Source: Plantago ovata (Eukaryota > Streptophyta > Magnoliopsida > Lamiales > Plantaginaceae). From it: 64,000 nt of DNA. This document shows positions 20,170 through 30,254 of the stretch, piece after piece. The stretch spans positions 57,087,550 through 57,151,549 of the forward strand of contig CM051457.1 of NCBI GenBank assembly GCA_028274465.1, written 5' to 3'. The notes beneath the pieces were generated by a model. That model saw only the letters and a list, made by a program, of their open reading frames with translations, was not told the origin of the DNA and did not search any database. Numbering within the stretch: position 1 is the stretch's first letter; the number at the start of each line of letters is the position of its first letter. A program made the position numbers and the translations under genes.

Positions 20170-20373
20170 AAATTTTTATCGCTTTCTTTACTGCTTTTCT
20201 GCATGCATTCATTCTTGAACTATTTGCTTTTCGTATGCGAATTTGTGCATGTCTGTGTCGTATATGCTTATGTTTGAGTGAGATTTTTCGAGTGGTTTTT
20301 TGAAAAAATTGGTTTCGGGGATTAAAACCGCATTTTCTGACGACGGGAACCGTCTCCCCGCATTGGGGAGCAC

Positions 20374-20440
20374 GGGGCGAACCGCCCCACGTGGGGGGCG
20401 AACCTCCCCGCACGTGGGCGAACCGCCCCACGGCCCCAGA
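20374..20440 (+). repeat. GC-rich palindrome cluster, G1 interior
   Basis: Units GGGGCG-AAC-CGCCCC at 20374-20388, then two variants of GGGCGAACC(G/T)CCCC up to about 20432. Reversed counterpart at 25638-25696. Confidence 0.8.
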
Positions 20441-21172
20441 ACTTCAAAAACGCGGATTTCTTCTCCAAAACCTCATTTTCTTCATTCTTCTTCACTCATC
20501 CTCCCAAAAAACCCGAAAAACGCGATTTTACATTCAAATCTTCATAACTTCTTCATTTCTTGACCAAATTGAGTGTTCTTTAGCTTAATTCGAAGCCTAT
20601 TACATGATCTATCATCCCATCCGAACAGATTTCGTCCTAATACATTAGATTTGCAGATCTGAGGTATCATCCTTAGAACCCTAATTTTCGAATTTGGGGG
20701 TTTTCTAATTTGAGCTTCAGTTCTGCTTATTTAATGCTTGGGTATGTTGTTTGTGTTATTAGACATGCTATTTACTATCAATTGCATGCTCAATTTTGCT
20801 TGGATTGTTGATTTTGGTATTTTGCTACTAGATGATATATCTTGTTCTGCAATATGTCTTTATCTTTGATTTCTTGCATATGATTGTGTTTATTGATGTA
20901 ATATTGGTGGATTTGACAATAGAATGCTTAATTGTTGAGTATGAGGATTTATGTTGGTAGAATTTTTCGCTGCTATGGTATGAATTGAACCTTGTTATCA
21001 AGGATATTGGTTGTCTAGTAAGAGCATAATGTGATGTATTGCATGTAGAAGTTACATTAGTATGTTGCATGATGAAGTAGCTAGACTAGACATTACGGTT
21101 TGGGGAGCTCGATTGATGATTTTATCACTTGTGTGTTTCACTTTTACACTAGTAGGTATTTGAGTCAGTTTT

Positions 21173-21592
21173 GTGTCATACGAGGTGCTAATCGCTGTTT
21201 GTAGGTACCATAACAAGGGAAAGGAGCATTCCCGTATGATTGCTGTAAAGAACCATGTCAAGGAAGGTGACCTCGCTAGATGTGCGTTCGAGCCAAGGGG
21301 TTTTGCAACAACGTCGTGGATTATCCAAGCGGAGGAGCTAGAGTACACCTGGAGTAAGGACTCCTATGCCTATTCATGCACCACCGAAGGGACAGAAACC
21401 ATTATTACGTCTGCAATCCTTCACGAGGACTGCAAGGTTCGAGTGAACTGGAAGGCACCGGGGCATTCTCACCGCGACGGATTCAATCTTGAGTTCGCAG
21501 TTGCTAGAAGATTCCGAAGCACTAGCTTGGTTCTAAAACATAATGACATGGGTGCCCAGCCCCTCGTTGGGGTGCCCTTTGCCTGCCTCTAA
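21173..21592 (+). CDS. Unknown reading frame X of G1 (139 codons)
   Basis: Not recognised. The protein is conserved between G1 and G1b (24475-24966), including the runs HSRMIAVKNHVKEGDLARCA and PRGFATTSWIIQ and the C-terminal part, while several third-position differences are seen. No ATG opens the frame; it begins with GTG here and TTG in G1b, and a splice-acceptor-like TTTGTAG|GTACC lies at about 21200, so it may be a spliced exon or a captured host exon. It lies where RT and integrase should be. What else: part of an Athila env-like region. Function unknown. Confidence 0.5.
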   Translation: MSYEVLIAVCRYHNKGKEHSRMIAVKNHVKEGDLARCAFEPRGFATTSWIIQAEELEYTWSKDSYAYSCTTEGTETIITSAILHEDCKVRVNWKAPGHSHRDGFNLEFAVARRFRSTSLVLKHNDMGAQPLVGVPFACL

Positions 21593-21737
21593 AGTGAGCA
21601 TCATATAGACATCGGTCAGATCCACCGTAGAGAATGTGGTCGAAATTGGAGAAAAAGGTAGAAGACTTCTGAGTATCCGAGCAGCTTACTGAAACCTTCT
21701 CGTGGTGTAAAACGTTGGAGGGGGAGGTCCTGATACC
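21593..21737 (+). other. G1 3' flank of X up to the G1b insertion
   Basis: Matches the reverse complement of 24345-24490, and the match stops at ...GGTCCTGATACC (21737), where the G1b LTR begins. ATACC (21733-21737) is the left target-site candidate of G1b. Confidence 0.65.
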
Positions 21738-23000
21738 TGATGAACGTGTCAGATTCAATCAAATAAATTTGTTATTTAGCCAAAGGCAATCCACAACTAC
21801 AACGAAAACCGTAGTGTAGTAGTAGAATGACTCGAGTGTCGTTCTCTCAGGACTATAACTAGCTTTATCTGTTTAACAAGAAAATATAAAACAGCAGATA
21901 GAAAGCAATAGGGGGTTTTCAAGCAGATAATGGAGGTTGGTGATAGTATGGTCCTTCTTAACATAATGGGTCGATAATCATGCATAAATTCCTCGGTCTT
22001 GCATAGAGATCTTTGAATGAATCCTGGGTCCTGTTGTAAGTATTAAGCACTACGAAGATAATATGGGTCTGACCTGTCAACAACTAACGTCCTATTGTGT
22101 TCCGTAATTATTCAACACTACGAAGATAATTTAGTCTGATTGGCTGACAAGTGTCCAAGTGTGCATAATGATCAATACAACATACGAGAATTTTGGTTTC
22201 CACTCATCAACGAAATAAACCAATGACACGGAGTATAATGCGCGATATAGCCATTAGCATGATTATCTTCCCTCGCTAAGAATTCACATACTACCACCAA
22301 CGATAAATTTAGCTACTCATAGGCATGCAATCAATAGCAATCATAGAAGAAAACATATTGAAAGAATATAAAATAAGTAGTTAAAAGTTGTAAGATACAA
22401 AGTTACCGAAGGTTGTCAATCTCCGGATGATTGTGGTCCTACGAGCTCCAAACTGCTATGAAAAAGTATCCCCTAAGCTATGGAACTCCCAGGACAGGCC
22501 CCGGGAAGTTCCTCCCTAAAACTATAGAGAGAGGTGAGAAAGTAGGCTTGGAAAGATATGATTTTCGGAGAGAAAACTCGCAACTATATATAGGCCCGAA
22601 AATCCTCTGGGGCGTTTCGCCCGAGGCATGGGGCGGTTCGCACCCCAGTTTTTCGCGGAATTTCCGCGTTTTTCGACGCGGATTTAGATTTCTTCACCTT
22701 TTCGGACTCGGTTTCAGACTTCTAATGGCCTTCTAACCTCCAGATTCGACCCCTAGACTCCAAATCCTATCCGGAAACCTTCAGATACTCCAAATATGCT
22801 TCTGGAACACCAATTCCTTGTAGACTTCAATATAATTGCCCGTAAATCTCCGAATTTCAACCAAAACCTGTAAAATAAAATCTAAAGGGAAACGTGACAC
22901 TATTCTAATAAAATGTACTAAAATATAGCTAAATTAACATAGAGGATAGCTAAATTAGGTGAAAAAGACTCGAATGAAAGTGTAAAATACACATTCATCA
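21738..23000 (-). repeat. 3' LTR of G1b (1263 bp)
   Basis: Reversed LTR: left end TGATGAACG, right end ACATTCATCA followed by the reversed polypurine tract AACTCCCCAAACC (23001-23013). TATA box at 22584-22592 (- strand) with GC palindromes just upstream at about 22606-22650. Confidence 0.88.
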
Positions 23001-24474
23001 AACTCCCCAAACCGAACCTTTGCTTGTCCTCAAGCAACTAAGCTAGACTCTAATACAAAAAACATGCAAGACTCAAAAATGGAGTTTTATGCAAAATAAA
23101 ATGAACTACTCTACTGAATCTATCAAATAGCATATGAACAAAAACCATATAAATCAAAGCATGAATATAGGTTGAAGAATACCTCGATTGACTTATACAC
23201 ATCCACATAAACACTTATGTCAAGACAAGATAGTCTCTCGTAACATTCTCTACCTGGACCTAGTCAGTGACGACGTAATGATGCATGCTAAGATACGAAT
23301 GGTTGCCCCGTGCCTATGAAACTGAGGACTTACTGCTGTTCCACCATGTTAAGACTTTCCCTCAAAAGAGGTCGAACCAGTACTGGCTCTCATCAAACGA
23401 AGGAGGGTTCCCTATAAAAGATAACACTCCCCTATTCTACCCATCTCTCAAGTAAAGTCTTAAGCTATTCACCACTTCCTGAATGGCAGGACGAGGGTGG
23501 TCTAGAACAGATGACACTTAAGACAAAAAAGATAAAAAATAGAAAAACACAATTACGAACAATACGAAAAATGGAAAAGACTCAAACTTTGCTAAACTGC
23601 TATTTGGCTTTTTAATTTTTGGACCCTTCTTTGCTTTTTTGGGGTCTTCTTTTTTTTCTTTTCTTTTTTTTCGATTTTTTTCTAGCCAGCAGTAGCATAA
23701 CAAAAAGAGAAACAAAAATGACTCACACGACTTCCCCAAACCTATTCGAAAGAATAGGTTGGAGTACAAAATTCACAGAAAATGAAAAAATAACCTCACG
23801 ATACGAAAAAATGAAAAACAGAAACAAGTCTATGATGGTGTAACCCCCTCCCCAAACCTATTCGGAAGAATAGGTTATAAACAAAGGATCACACAACCTC
23901 ACACTACCTCCTTCCTAGGCATTTAGCAATCTCAAAGCATGGTGAAGACTTGTTGCCTCTTAGGTACATAATTACTCGGGAAAACAACCATAAGACCCTA
24001 ACATGCATCATCCTATTATAAAGGCCTTCGTGAACCGCAGTAGAGAAAACACAACTAAGTGATGTCGAGACTACCGTGCTTAACTAAGTGCAATACATAA
24101 ATGTGACAAGCCAAGCGAGAAAAACCTCAAACAAATTTTGTATAGGAGCAACTCCTCAGTCAGTATCATCATTGCCCGTATGGCCTTCATTGTCACTACT
24201 TTCACGCACATCCTCACTAGTAGAGTTGTAGTGGCAGGCTGAAGCTTCAAGATTAGGCGCCGCTGTTATGGAATTCTCCATCCTGTAGCCCTCCAATAGG
24301 ATGTGAACTGTTGAAGGGGAAAGGGTAGTGGTATCAGGACCTCCCCCTCCTACGGTTTACTCCACGAGAAGGTTTCAGTCAGCTGCTCGGATATTCAGGA
24401 GTCTTCTACCTTTTTCTCCAATTTTGTCCACATTCTCTACAGTTGATGCTCCCAATATCAATGTTATGCTCCCT
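23001..24474 (-). other. 3' untranslated region and polypurine tract of G1b
   Basis: About 1.4 kb with no credible ORF, closely matching the reverse complement of the G3 3' region (about 33000-34201), so it is shared by elements with and without integrase. Contains homopolymer-rich sequence (23530-23700) and two hairpin plus polypurine modules at 23734-23760 and 23850-23876 (AACCTATTC paired with GAATAGGTT, next to CCCCAAA). The polypurine tract proper is 23001-23018. Confidence 0.75.
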
Positions 24475-24966
24475 TTAGAGGCAGGCAAGGGGCACCCGAA
24501 CAAGGTGCTGAGTACCCATGTCATTATGTTTTGGAACCAAGCTAGCGCTTCGGAACCTTCTAGCAACTGCGAACTCAAGATCAAATCCGTTGCTGCGAGA
24601 ATGTCCCGGTGCCTTCCAGTTCACTCGAACTCTGCAGTCCTTGTGATGGAGTGATAATGTAATAACGGTTTCTGTCCCTTCGGTGGTGCATGAATAGGCA
24701 TAGGAGTCCTTACTCAAGGTGTACTCTAGCTCCTCCTTTTGGATAATCCACGACGTTGTTGCAAAACCCCTTGGCTCGAACGCACATCTAGCGAGATCAC
24801 CTTCCTTGACATGGTTCTTCACAGCAATCATACGGGAATGCTCCGTTCCCTTTTTATGGTACCTACAAACAGCTATTAGCACCTCGTATGACAAAAACAG
24901 ACTCAAATATATGCTAGTGTAAAAGCGAAAAATACGAGTGATAGAATCAACAATCAAACTCCCCAA
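24475..24966 (-). CDS. Unknown reading frame X of G1b (163 codons)
   Basis: Second copy of the X protein. It matches the G1 copy from SYEVLIAVCRYH onward, with a differing N-terminal extension. No ATG start; a polypurine-like GGTTTGGGGAG lies just upstream (about 24960 on the - strand). The frame has stayed open in both copies despite many substitutions, which suggests past selection. No homologous family is recognised. Confidence 0.5.
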   Translation of the reverse strand: MGSLIVDSITRIFRFYTSIYLSLFLSYEVLIAVCRYHKKGTEHSRMIAVKNHVKEGDLARCAFEPRGFATTSWIIQKEELEYTLSKDSYAYSCTTEGTETVITLSLHHKDCRVRVNWKAPGHSRSNGFDLEFAVARRFRSASLVPKHNDMGTQHLVRVPLACL

Positions 24967-25637
24967 ACCGCAATGTCTAGCCTAGCTTCTTCATCATGCA
25001 ACATACCAATGTAACTACTACATGCAATACATCACATCATGCTCTCACTAGACAACCAATATCCTTGATAACAAGGCTCAATTCATACCATAGCAGCGCA
25101 AAAATTCTATCAACATAAATCCTCATACTCAACAATTAAGCATTCTATCGTCAAATCCACCATAATTACATCAATAAACACAATCATATGCAAGAAATCA
25201 AAGTTAAAGACATATTGCAGAACAAGATATATCATCTAGCAGCAAAATACCCAAATCAACAATCCAAGCAAAATTAAGCATGCAATTGATAGTAAATAAC
25301 ATGTCTAATCACACAAACAACATACCCATGCATCAAATAAACATAATTGAAGCTCAAAATAGAAAACCCCCAAATTTGAAATTTAGGGTTTTAAGGATGA
25401 TACCTCAGATCTGCAAATCTAACGAATTAGGATGAAATCTGTTCGGATAGGATGATAGATCGTGTTATAGGCTTCGAATTAAGCTAAAGAACACTTAATT
25501 TGGTCAAGAAATGAAGAAGTTATGAAGATTTAGAAGCAAAATCGCACTTTTCGGGTTTTTTGGGAGTATGGATGAAGATGAATGAAGAAAATATGGTTTT
25601 GGGGTTGAAATCCGCGTTTTCTAAGATCTGGGACTGT

Positions 25638-25696
25638 GGGGCGGTTCGCCCCCCAAGTGGGGCGGTTCGCCCCACCACGGGGCGGTTCGCCCCGTG
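25638..25696 (-). repeat. GC-rich palindrome cluster, G1b interior
   Basis: Three back-to-back hairpins sharing the core GGGGCG-GTT-CGCCCC: 25638-25652, 25657-25675 (outer pairs GT/AC) and 25676-25696 (outer pairs CAC/GTG). The outer pairs differ but remain complementary. Confidence 0.85.
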
Positions 25697-25995
25697 CTTC
25701 CCAATGCGGGGAGACGGGCCCTGATGTCAGAAAATGCGGTTTAAATCCCGAAACCAATTTTTTTCAAAAAACCACTCGAAAAATCTCACTCAAACAAAAG
25801 CATATACGACACAGACATGAACAAATTCGCATATGAGAAGCAAATAGTTCAAGAATGAATGCATGCAGAAAAGCAGTAAAGAAAGCGATAAAAACTCCGG
25901 GTTGCCTCCCAGATAGCGTCATTGTTTAAAGTCTTTTACTCGACTCCTGTCTGCGCCTATCTCTTCTTTTTGCGGGTACTAGCCTTCCCCTTCAT

Positions 25996-26388
25996 TCATC
26001 TCCTTTCCATGCCACGAACCTGTGAATAAGAAAGAATATAGGCTGCAAGACCACAGTAGTGAGTAATAATGTCAGGCGGTTCAGGTGGATCAGGTATAGC
26101 TTGCAACACATGTTGCTTGCCATTGACTTCGATGGTGCAAGTTCTTTGGTAACTGTCCATCACGGAGCGTAGCTTGGTCAAGAATGTTTGTCCTAAAAGT
26201 ATGACATCCCCCGTTCCAGGTGCAGACGCCGGCATAACTACGAAATTGGTGTATATAGATGCTTCACCAATCTTGACCAACACATTTTTCACAACTCCTT
26301 CGGGTCTCATAAATGATCCATCCGCTAGTCGCACAATAGCCCTTTCCTTAGATAGTTTTCCAAGGTTACTCTTTTCAAACACATTCAA
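25996..26388 (-). pseudogene. Aspartic protease of G1b
   Basis: Matches the G1 protease after the active site (NVFEKSNLGKL, LADGSFMRPEG, VILLGQTFL, RTCTIEVNGKQ). A deletion of about 14 nt just after the DTG codons separates it from the preceding gag frame, so the active-site region is damaged. Confidence 0.8.
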
Positions 26389-26782
26389 GGGAAGGATCCC
26401 GTGTCTAGTGTGGCACAGACATCTTCAAGCTCACCAATCCCTACCTTAACATCGAAACTTTTAGGGAGTGGTTCGGGATCCTCTTGCTCCTCATCACTTG
26501 TGTCAGAACCAAGGTCCTCCTCTTCTTCCTCAGCCTTTCGAAGTTCTTCCTTCATGCAACACTCGCACCTAACGACCTTCTCAGTGTTGCCTTGTTCCTT
26601 ACTTGCTCTTCGGTCGATCAACTCTTGCATCTTTTGATGGGCAAGCCTAGTGCTCTCTTCCAACTTATCAAGCCTTGCCCTAGTCTTCTCAGAATCTTCT
26701 TCATACCGTTTGAGAAAACTTTGTGTGTGATCGACCATCTTCTGCAAGTTCTCCATCAGTAAAGTCGTCTTCGACTTCGGTG
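26385..26782 (-). pseudogene. Gag C-terminal remnant of G1b
   Basis: From the junction at 26782 the - strand reads LLMENLQKMVDHTQSFLKRYEE..., an acidic DTSDEEQEDPEPLP stretch and LDTG. The open frame continues upstream (to 26993) only by reading through opposite-strand G1 LTR, which is not gag. A segment present in G1 between REQG and the CECCMKEE motif is shortened. Confidence 0.75.
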
Positions 26783-27649
26783 TGTGGGGCGAACAGCCCC
26801 ACAGTATTTCGGGGCCTATATATAGTTGCTCAGTTTTCTCCGAATCATATCTTTCCAGACCTACTTTCTCACCTCTCTCTATAATTTTAGGTAGGAACTT
26901 CCCGGGGCCTGTCCTGGGAGTTCCATAGCTTAGGGGATACTTTTTCATAGCGGATTGGAGCTCGTAGGATCGCAATTCTTCGGAGATTGACAACCTTCGG
27001 TAACTTGTATCTTACAGTTTAATCTACTTATTTTATATATCTTTCAATATGTTTTCTTCTATGATTTCTATTCGTTGGTGGTAGTATGTGAATTCTTAGC
27101 GAAGGGAAGATAATCATGCTAATGGCTATATCGCACATTATACTCCGTGTCATTGCTTTATTTCGTTGATCAGGCACAGCCTAAATTCTCGTATGTTGTA
27201 TTAATTATTATGCACAATTGGACACTTGTCGACCATCAGACCAATTATCTTCGTAGTGTTGAATAATTACGGAACAAATTAGGACATTAGTGATTGACTT
27301 GTCAAACCAATTATCATCGTAGTGCTTAATATTTGCAACAGGACACTAGATTGATTCAAAGATCTCTATGCAAGACCGAGGAATTTATGCATGATTATCT
27401 ACCCGTTATGTTAAGAAGGATCATACTATCACCAATCTCCATTATCTGCTAGAAACCCCCTTTTGCTATCTGTCTGCTGTTTTATATTCTCTTGTTAAAT
27501 AGATAAAGCTAGTTATAGTCCTGAGAGAACGACACTCGAGTCATTCTACTGCTACACTACGGTTTTCGTTGTAGTTGTGGATTGCCTTTGGCTAATTACA
27601 AATTAATTTGATTCGTTCGCGTTGGAACACGACACCAGCGCGTTCATCA
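26783..27649 (+). repeat. 3' LTR of G1, 5' end truncated (867 bp)
   Basis: Begins inside the promoter region (TGTGGGGCGAACAGCCCCAC palindrome, then TATATATAG at 26817-26825) and ends CGTTCATCA at 27649. It contains the unbroken C1 target GTCGA at 27228-27232. The upstream part was lost in the join to G1b. Confidence 0.85.
26817..26825 (+). promoter_or_regulatory. LTR TATA box of G1
   Basis: TATATATAG, directly 3' of a GC palindrome. The same arrangement occurs in the G1b LTR (22584-22592, - strand) and the G3 LTR (34617-34625). Confidence 0.6.
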
Positions 27650-27667
27650 GGATGCTTGGGTCCCCCC

Positions 27668-27760
27668 AAGCGCTTCGCTTGGATTTACAGTAGGAGAAGT
27701 TCCTACTGTAAATCCAAGCGGTCCGCTTGGCTTGAGCCAAGTGGAGCGCTTGGGACCTGG
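27668..27760 (-). repeat. Palindrome cluster with a 20-bp perfect hairpin, G2 interior
   Basis: Arms CGCTTGGATTTACAGTAGGA (27676-27695) and its exact complement (27701-27720) around a 5-nt loop. Overlapping CCAAGCG/CGCTTGG palindromes flank it on both sides. Confidence 0.85.
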
Positions 27761-27935
27761 AGCTCCTAACTTCATTTTTTTTCGACTTTTTCTCAATTTT
27801 TCACCTCAAAAACCTTGTCTACTCAACAAAACAAAATTTAAACATGCTTCTAATCTATATGCAATTACCTACAACCTCGGGTTGCCTCCGGAGAAGCGCC
27901 TTTGTTTAGAAGTGGTTGGCTCGACTTGTCTTAGC

Positions 27936-30254
27936 TCATGCGGGATCAATTTCGCGTCGGGTACTAGACTTCCCCGTCCAAGTGCTCTTCAAAGCATCAA
28001 GTCCCTGCACATCTTGACGAACATAAAGAGGACCAAAGAATCCTACAAGTTCGTTAGTATCAACATAAGCACATGAATTAATTATGGCTCGCAACGTATG
28101 TTGCTTGCCATTTACCTCGAAGCTACATGTACGACGATACATGTCTATCACCATATGTACTTTGTTGATGAAAGCTCTACCCAAAAGAACCACATCCTTG
28201 AGCTTTGCGGAGAATGTAGGCATGATGATGAAGTTCGTCTTGACCTCTACACCGGCGACTCTTACCACTAGATTCTCGATCACACCCAATGGCTTCTTCA
28301 TAGACCCGTCCGCCAATTGCACCATGCACTTCATTGGTCTTAAGCCAGACAAACCCGACTCTTCGTACACGTTCAAAGGTATGACATTCACACCCGCTCC
28401 CGTGTCTAGAGTTGCCACTATTCCATCCTTCTTACCCAAGCCGATTTCCACATCAAAGCTCTCTTGGATAGGCACTTCCACCATATCCACCAACTCATCC
28501 TCAGACGATGAGTTTTCATTCACTTCTTCCACTATCGCATCAGATTGTGCGACCACTTTCTCTTCCACAACTACCTTAGGAGTCTCAAGCTCCTCACCCA
28601 CTTTGCAAGTTTCAGTTATCTTGCAACTTGGCACCTCAACTCGTGCATTGTCTCTCACAACCGTGATCTCCACGGGCAAATCAGTCACCACGGTTATAGC
28701 CATGGCTTTCTCCGTGTTTCCGGGAAACTTCCCTTGCTCTCTACTCGCCCCTCGATCTATAAGATCTTGTAGCTTCTTATGGAGACTGCTACTACTATCC
28801 TCAAGCTTCTTAAAGCGTTGATTGTTAGTAGCCTCATTACGATAGTAATGCTCCATGAATTTGTTCGTCTTCATAACCAGATCATTGAGTGAAGTAACAA
28901 GAGGAGAAGGGAGCACCCCTCCACCTTGCGGTCCTGAACTAGCAACCGGAGGTGGGGGTGTGGGATTAGAAGGTGGTGCTCCTTCATACCAGTTGTTCCC
29001 ATAGCTGAGACGGCTTCGATCTTGATGTGGACCATAGGCATATTGGTCCGGGTTGTGGACATAACCACGGTTGCCTTGCTTCTGGTGCCCACCTCGTGGT
29101 CCTTGTCCCCCACGGTTTTGTGGCCTAACATTGCCATATCCTTGGCCATAGTTCACGTCCTCGGTCACTTGCTCCCCTTCGGCAGCAACATAGACCTCTT
29201 GACGGACCTCGTTCTTGATGAATTGCTCTCTACCAAACTCAGAACGGCATAGATAGGCCGGGTGCCCATAATTCTTGCAGACACCACAAATCTCCGTAGA
29301 AGGGATAGGAACGCTTTGCCTCAAAGCTTGCTTGACCTCATGGGCGAACCCATCAAAGGCATCTTGTTCCACTACTACCTTTGCCTCTCCCCTTTTCTCC
29401 TTTTGAAGCACACGAGCTCTAACATTCGGGTTTTGAGAATTCCGGTACATCGTGTCTAGCTTCATTTGAGCTTGAGTAGGAGTCAACTCTCCCATACTTC
29501 CACCGCAAATGCTATCCACTTGAGATTGAATCTCAGGATGCAAGCCATTGTAAAACAATTCGAGAAGCTGACCTTTATCATACCCATGGTGAGGGCATCT
29601 ATGTTGCAACCCCATGAAACGATCATAAGCCTCGTGAAAAGCTTCATCATATCGCTGATCAAAGGTGCTAATTTGGCTCTTCATAGCCATCGTCTTTGAA
29701 GCGGGGTAGTACCGATCCATGAACTTGTCGAAACAGAGCGCCCATGTAGTCAAAGACCCAGCCTCTAGAGTATTGAGCCAAGCCTTTGCTCGATCACCTA
29801 GACCCATGGAGAAAACCTTCATGCGAAGATCATCGTCCGTCACTCCAGCACCCGGTCGCCCAAGATGGAGAACAAAGTTCTCGAGCTCATTCAAGAACCC
29901 AATCACGTCCTCATTAACCATCCCATAGAACTTGGGAAGTTGTTGGAACATGTGGTTCTTTATCTCCAGGTTCCTAGTGGCATCATTGAGGACAATTGCT
30001 GGTCCTCTAGCCCGAACCGTTGGCTTGGTGAGTGAACAAATAGGTTGCTCCGCCATTTCACCTTCCACGAAAACCGACTCAAGAATTGGTTCAGAGAGAT
30101 GTGAGAAAGACTCTTCTCTACTTCTAGATGTGGAAGCTCTAGATGCTACCCTTTCAAACTGAGAATTGAGATTCCTTCTTCTCCTCCGATACAAGCGATC
30201 GATTTCGTCTATGTAAGGTTCAACGTTAGGCCCACCCGTTCGGGTTCTAGGCAT
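27936..30254 (-). CDS. Gag-protease polyprotein of G2 (772 aa)
   Basis: Intact frame. The start is taken at MPRTRTGG (ATG at 30254-30252); the frame is open 36 codons further but that part is hydrophobic and ends at a splice-acceptor-like TATTTCAG, so it is probably leader intron. Capsid region about residues 90-290 (QLPKFYGM, RCPHHGYDKGQ), zinc knuckle CGVCKNYGHPAYLC near 350, Gly/Gln/Pro-rich linker, a coiled region around RGASREQGKFPG, acidic segment, then retropepsin ATLDTGAGVNVIPLNVY with VVLLGRAF. Gag assembles particles; protease matures them. No RT follows. Confidence 0.9.
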   Translation of the reverse strand: MPRTRTGGPNVEPYIDEIDRLYRRRRRNLNSQFERVASRASTSRSREESFSHLSEPILESVFVEGEMAEQPICSLTKPTVRARGPAIVLNDATRNLEIKNHMFQQLPKFYGMVNEDVIGFLNELENFVLHLGRPGAGVTDDDLRMKVFSMGLGDRAKAWLNTLEAGSLTTWALCFDKFMDRYYPASKTMAMKSQISTFDQRYDEAFHEAYDRFMGLQHRCPHHGYDKGQLLELFYNGLHPEIQSQVDSICGGSMGELTPTQAQMKLDTMYRNSQNPNVRARVLQKEKRGEAKVVVEQDAFDGFAHEVKQALRQSVPIPSTEICGVCKNYGHPAYLCRSEFGREQFIKNEVRQEVYVAAEGEQVTEDVNYGQGYGNVRPQNRGGQGPRGGHQKQGNRGYVHNPDQYAYGPHQDRSRLSYGNNWYEGAPPSNPTPPPPVASSGPQGGGVLPSPLVTSLNDLVMKTNKFMEHYYRNEATNNQRFKKLEDSSSSLHKKLQDLIDRGASREQGKFPGNTEKAMAITVVTDLPVEITVVRDNARVEVPSCKITETCKVGEELETPKVVVEEKVVAQSDAIVEEVNENSSSEDELVDMVEVPIQESFDVEIGLGKKDGIVATLDTGAGVNVIPLNVYEESGLSGLRPMKCMVQLADGSMKKPLGVIENLVVRVAGVEVKTNFIIMPTFSAKLKDVVLLGRAFINKVHMVIDMYRRTCSFEVNGKQHTLRAIINSCAYVDTNELVGFFGPLYVRQDVQGLDALKSTWTGKSSTRREIDPA

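Larger units (their letters stand above)
20110..21172 (+). other. Non-coding region between protease and X in G1
   Basis: Contains a small stem-loop right after the protease stop (20154-20169), GC-rich palindromes (20374-20440), AT-rich sequence, and a polypurine-like CGGTTTGGGGAG (about 21098) just ahead of reading frame X. The whole stretch has a reversed counterpart at 24967-25995 in G1b. No ORF here looks real. Confidence 0.7.
21738..26782 (-). mobile_element. Gypsy element G1b, reversed relative of G1, 5' end lost
   Basis: Read on the - strand: truncated gag (26782-26385), protease (26388-25996), GC palindromes, X, 3' untranslated region, polypurine tract, 3' LTR (23000-21738). Same gene order as G1, and again no RT or integrase. 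At 26782/26783 its gag joins directly to the 3' LTR of G1 in the opposite orientation, so the G1b 5' LTR, the start of gag and the 3' end of G1 were deleted together. Confidence 0.8.
17790..27649 (+). mobile_element. Gypsy element G1 (Athila type), non-autonomous, interrupted
   Basis: 5' LTR tail (17790-18211), tRNA-Asp primer site, gag without its N-terminal third, protease, then a conserved unknown reading frame X, with no RT, RNase H or integrase. It is broken at 21737/21738 by G1b and resumes as a truncated 3' LTR (26783-27649). The 5' and 3' LTR tails are both 417 nt from the C1 target site to the end, and I count about eight mismatches, so the insertion is fairly young. It sits in G2 with right target-site candidate GGATG (27650-27654). 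Confidence 0.8.

Noticed and set aside
28084..28821. 245-codon + strand frame over G2
   Set aside because: Antisense of the intact gag-protease ORF at 27936-30254, which has clear domains.
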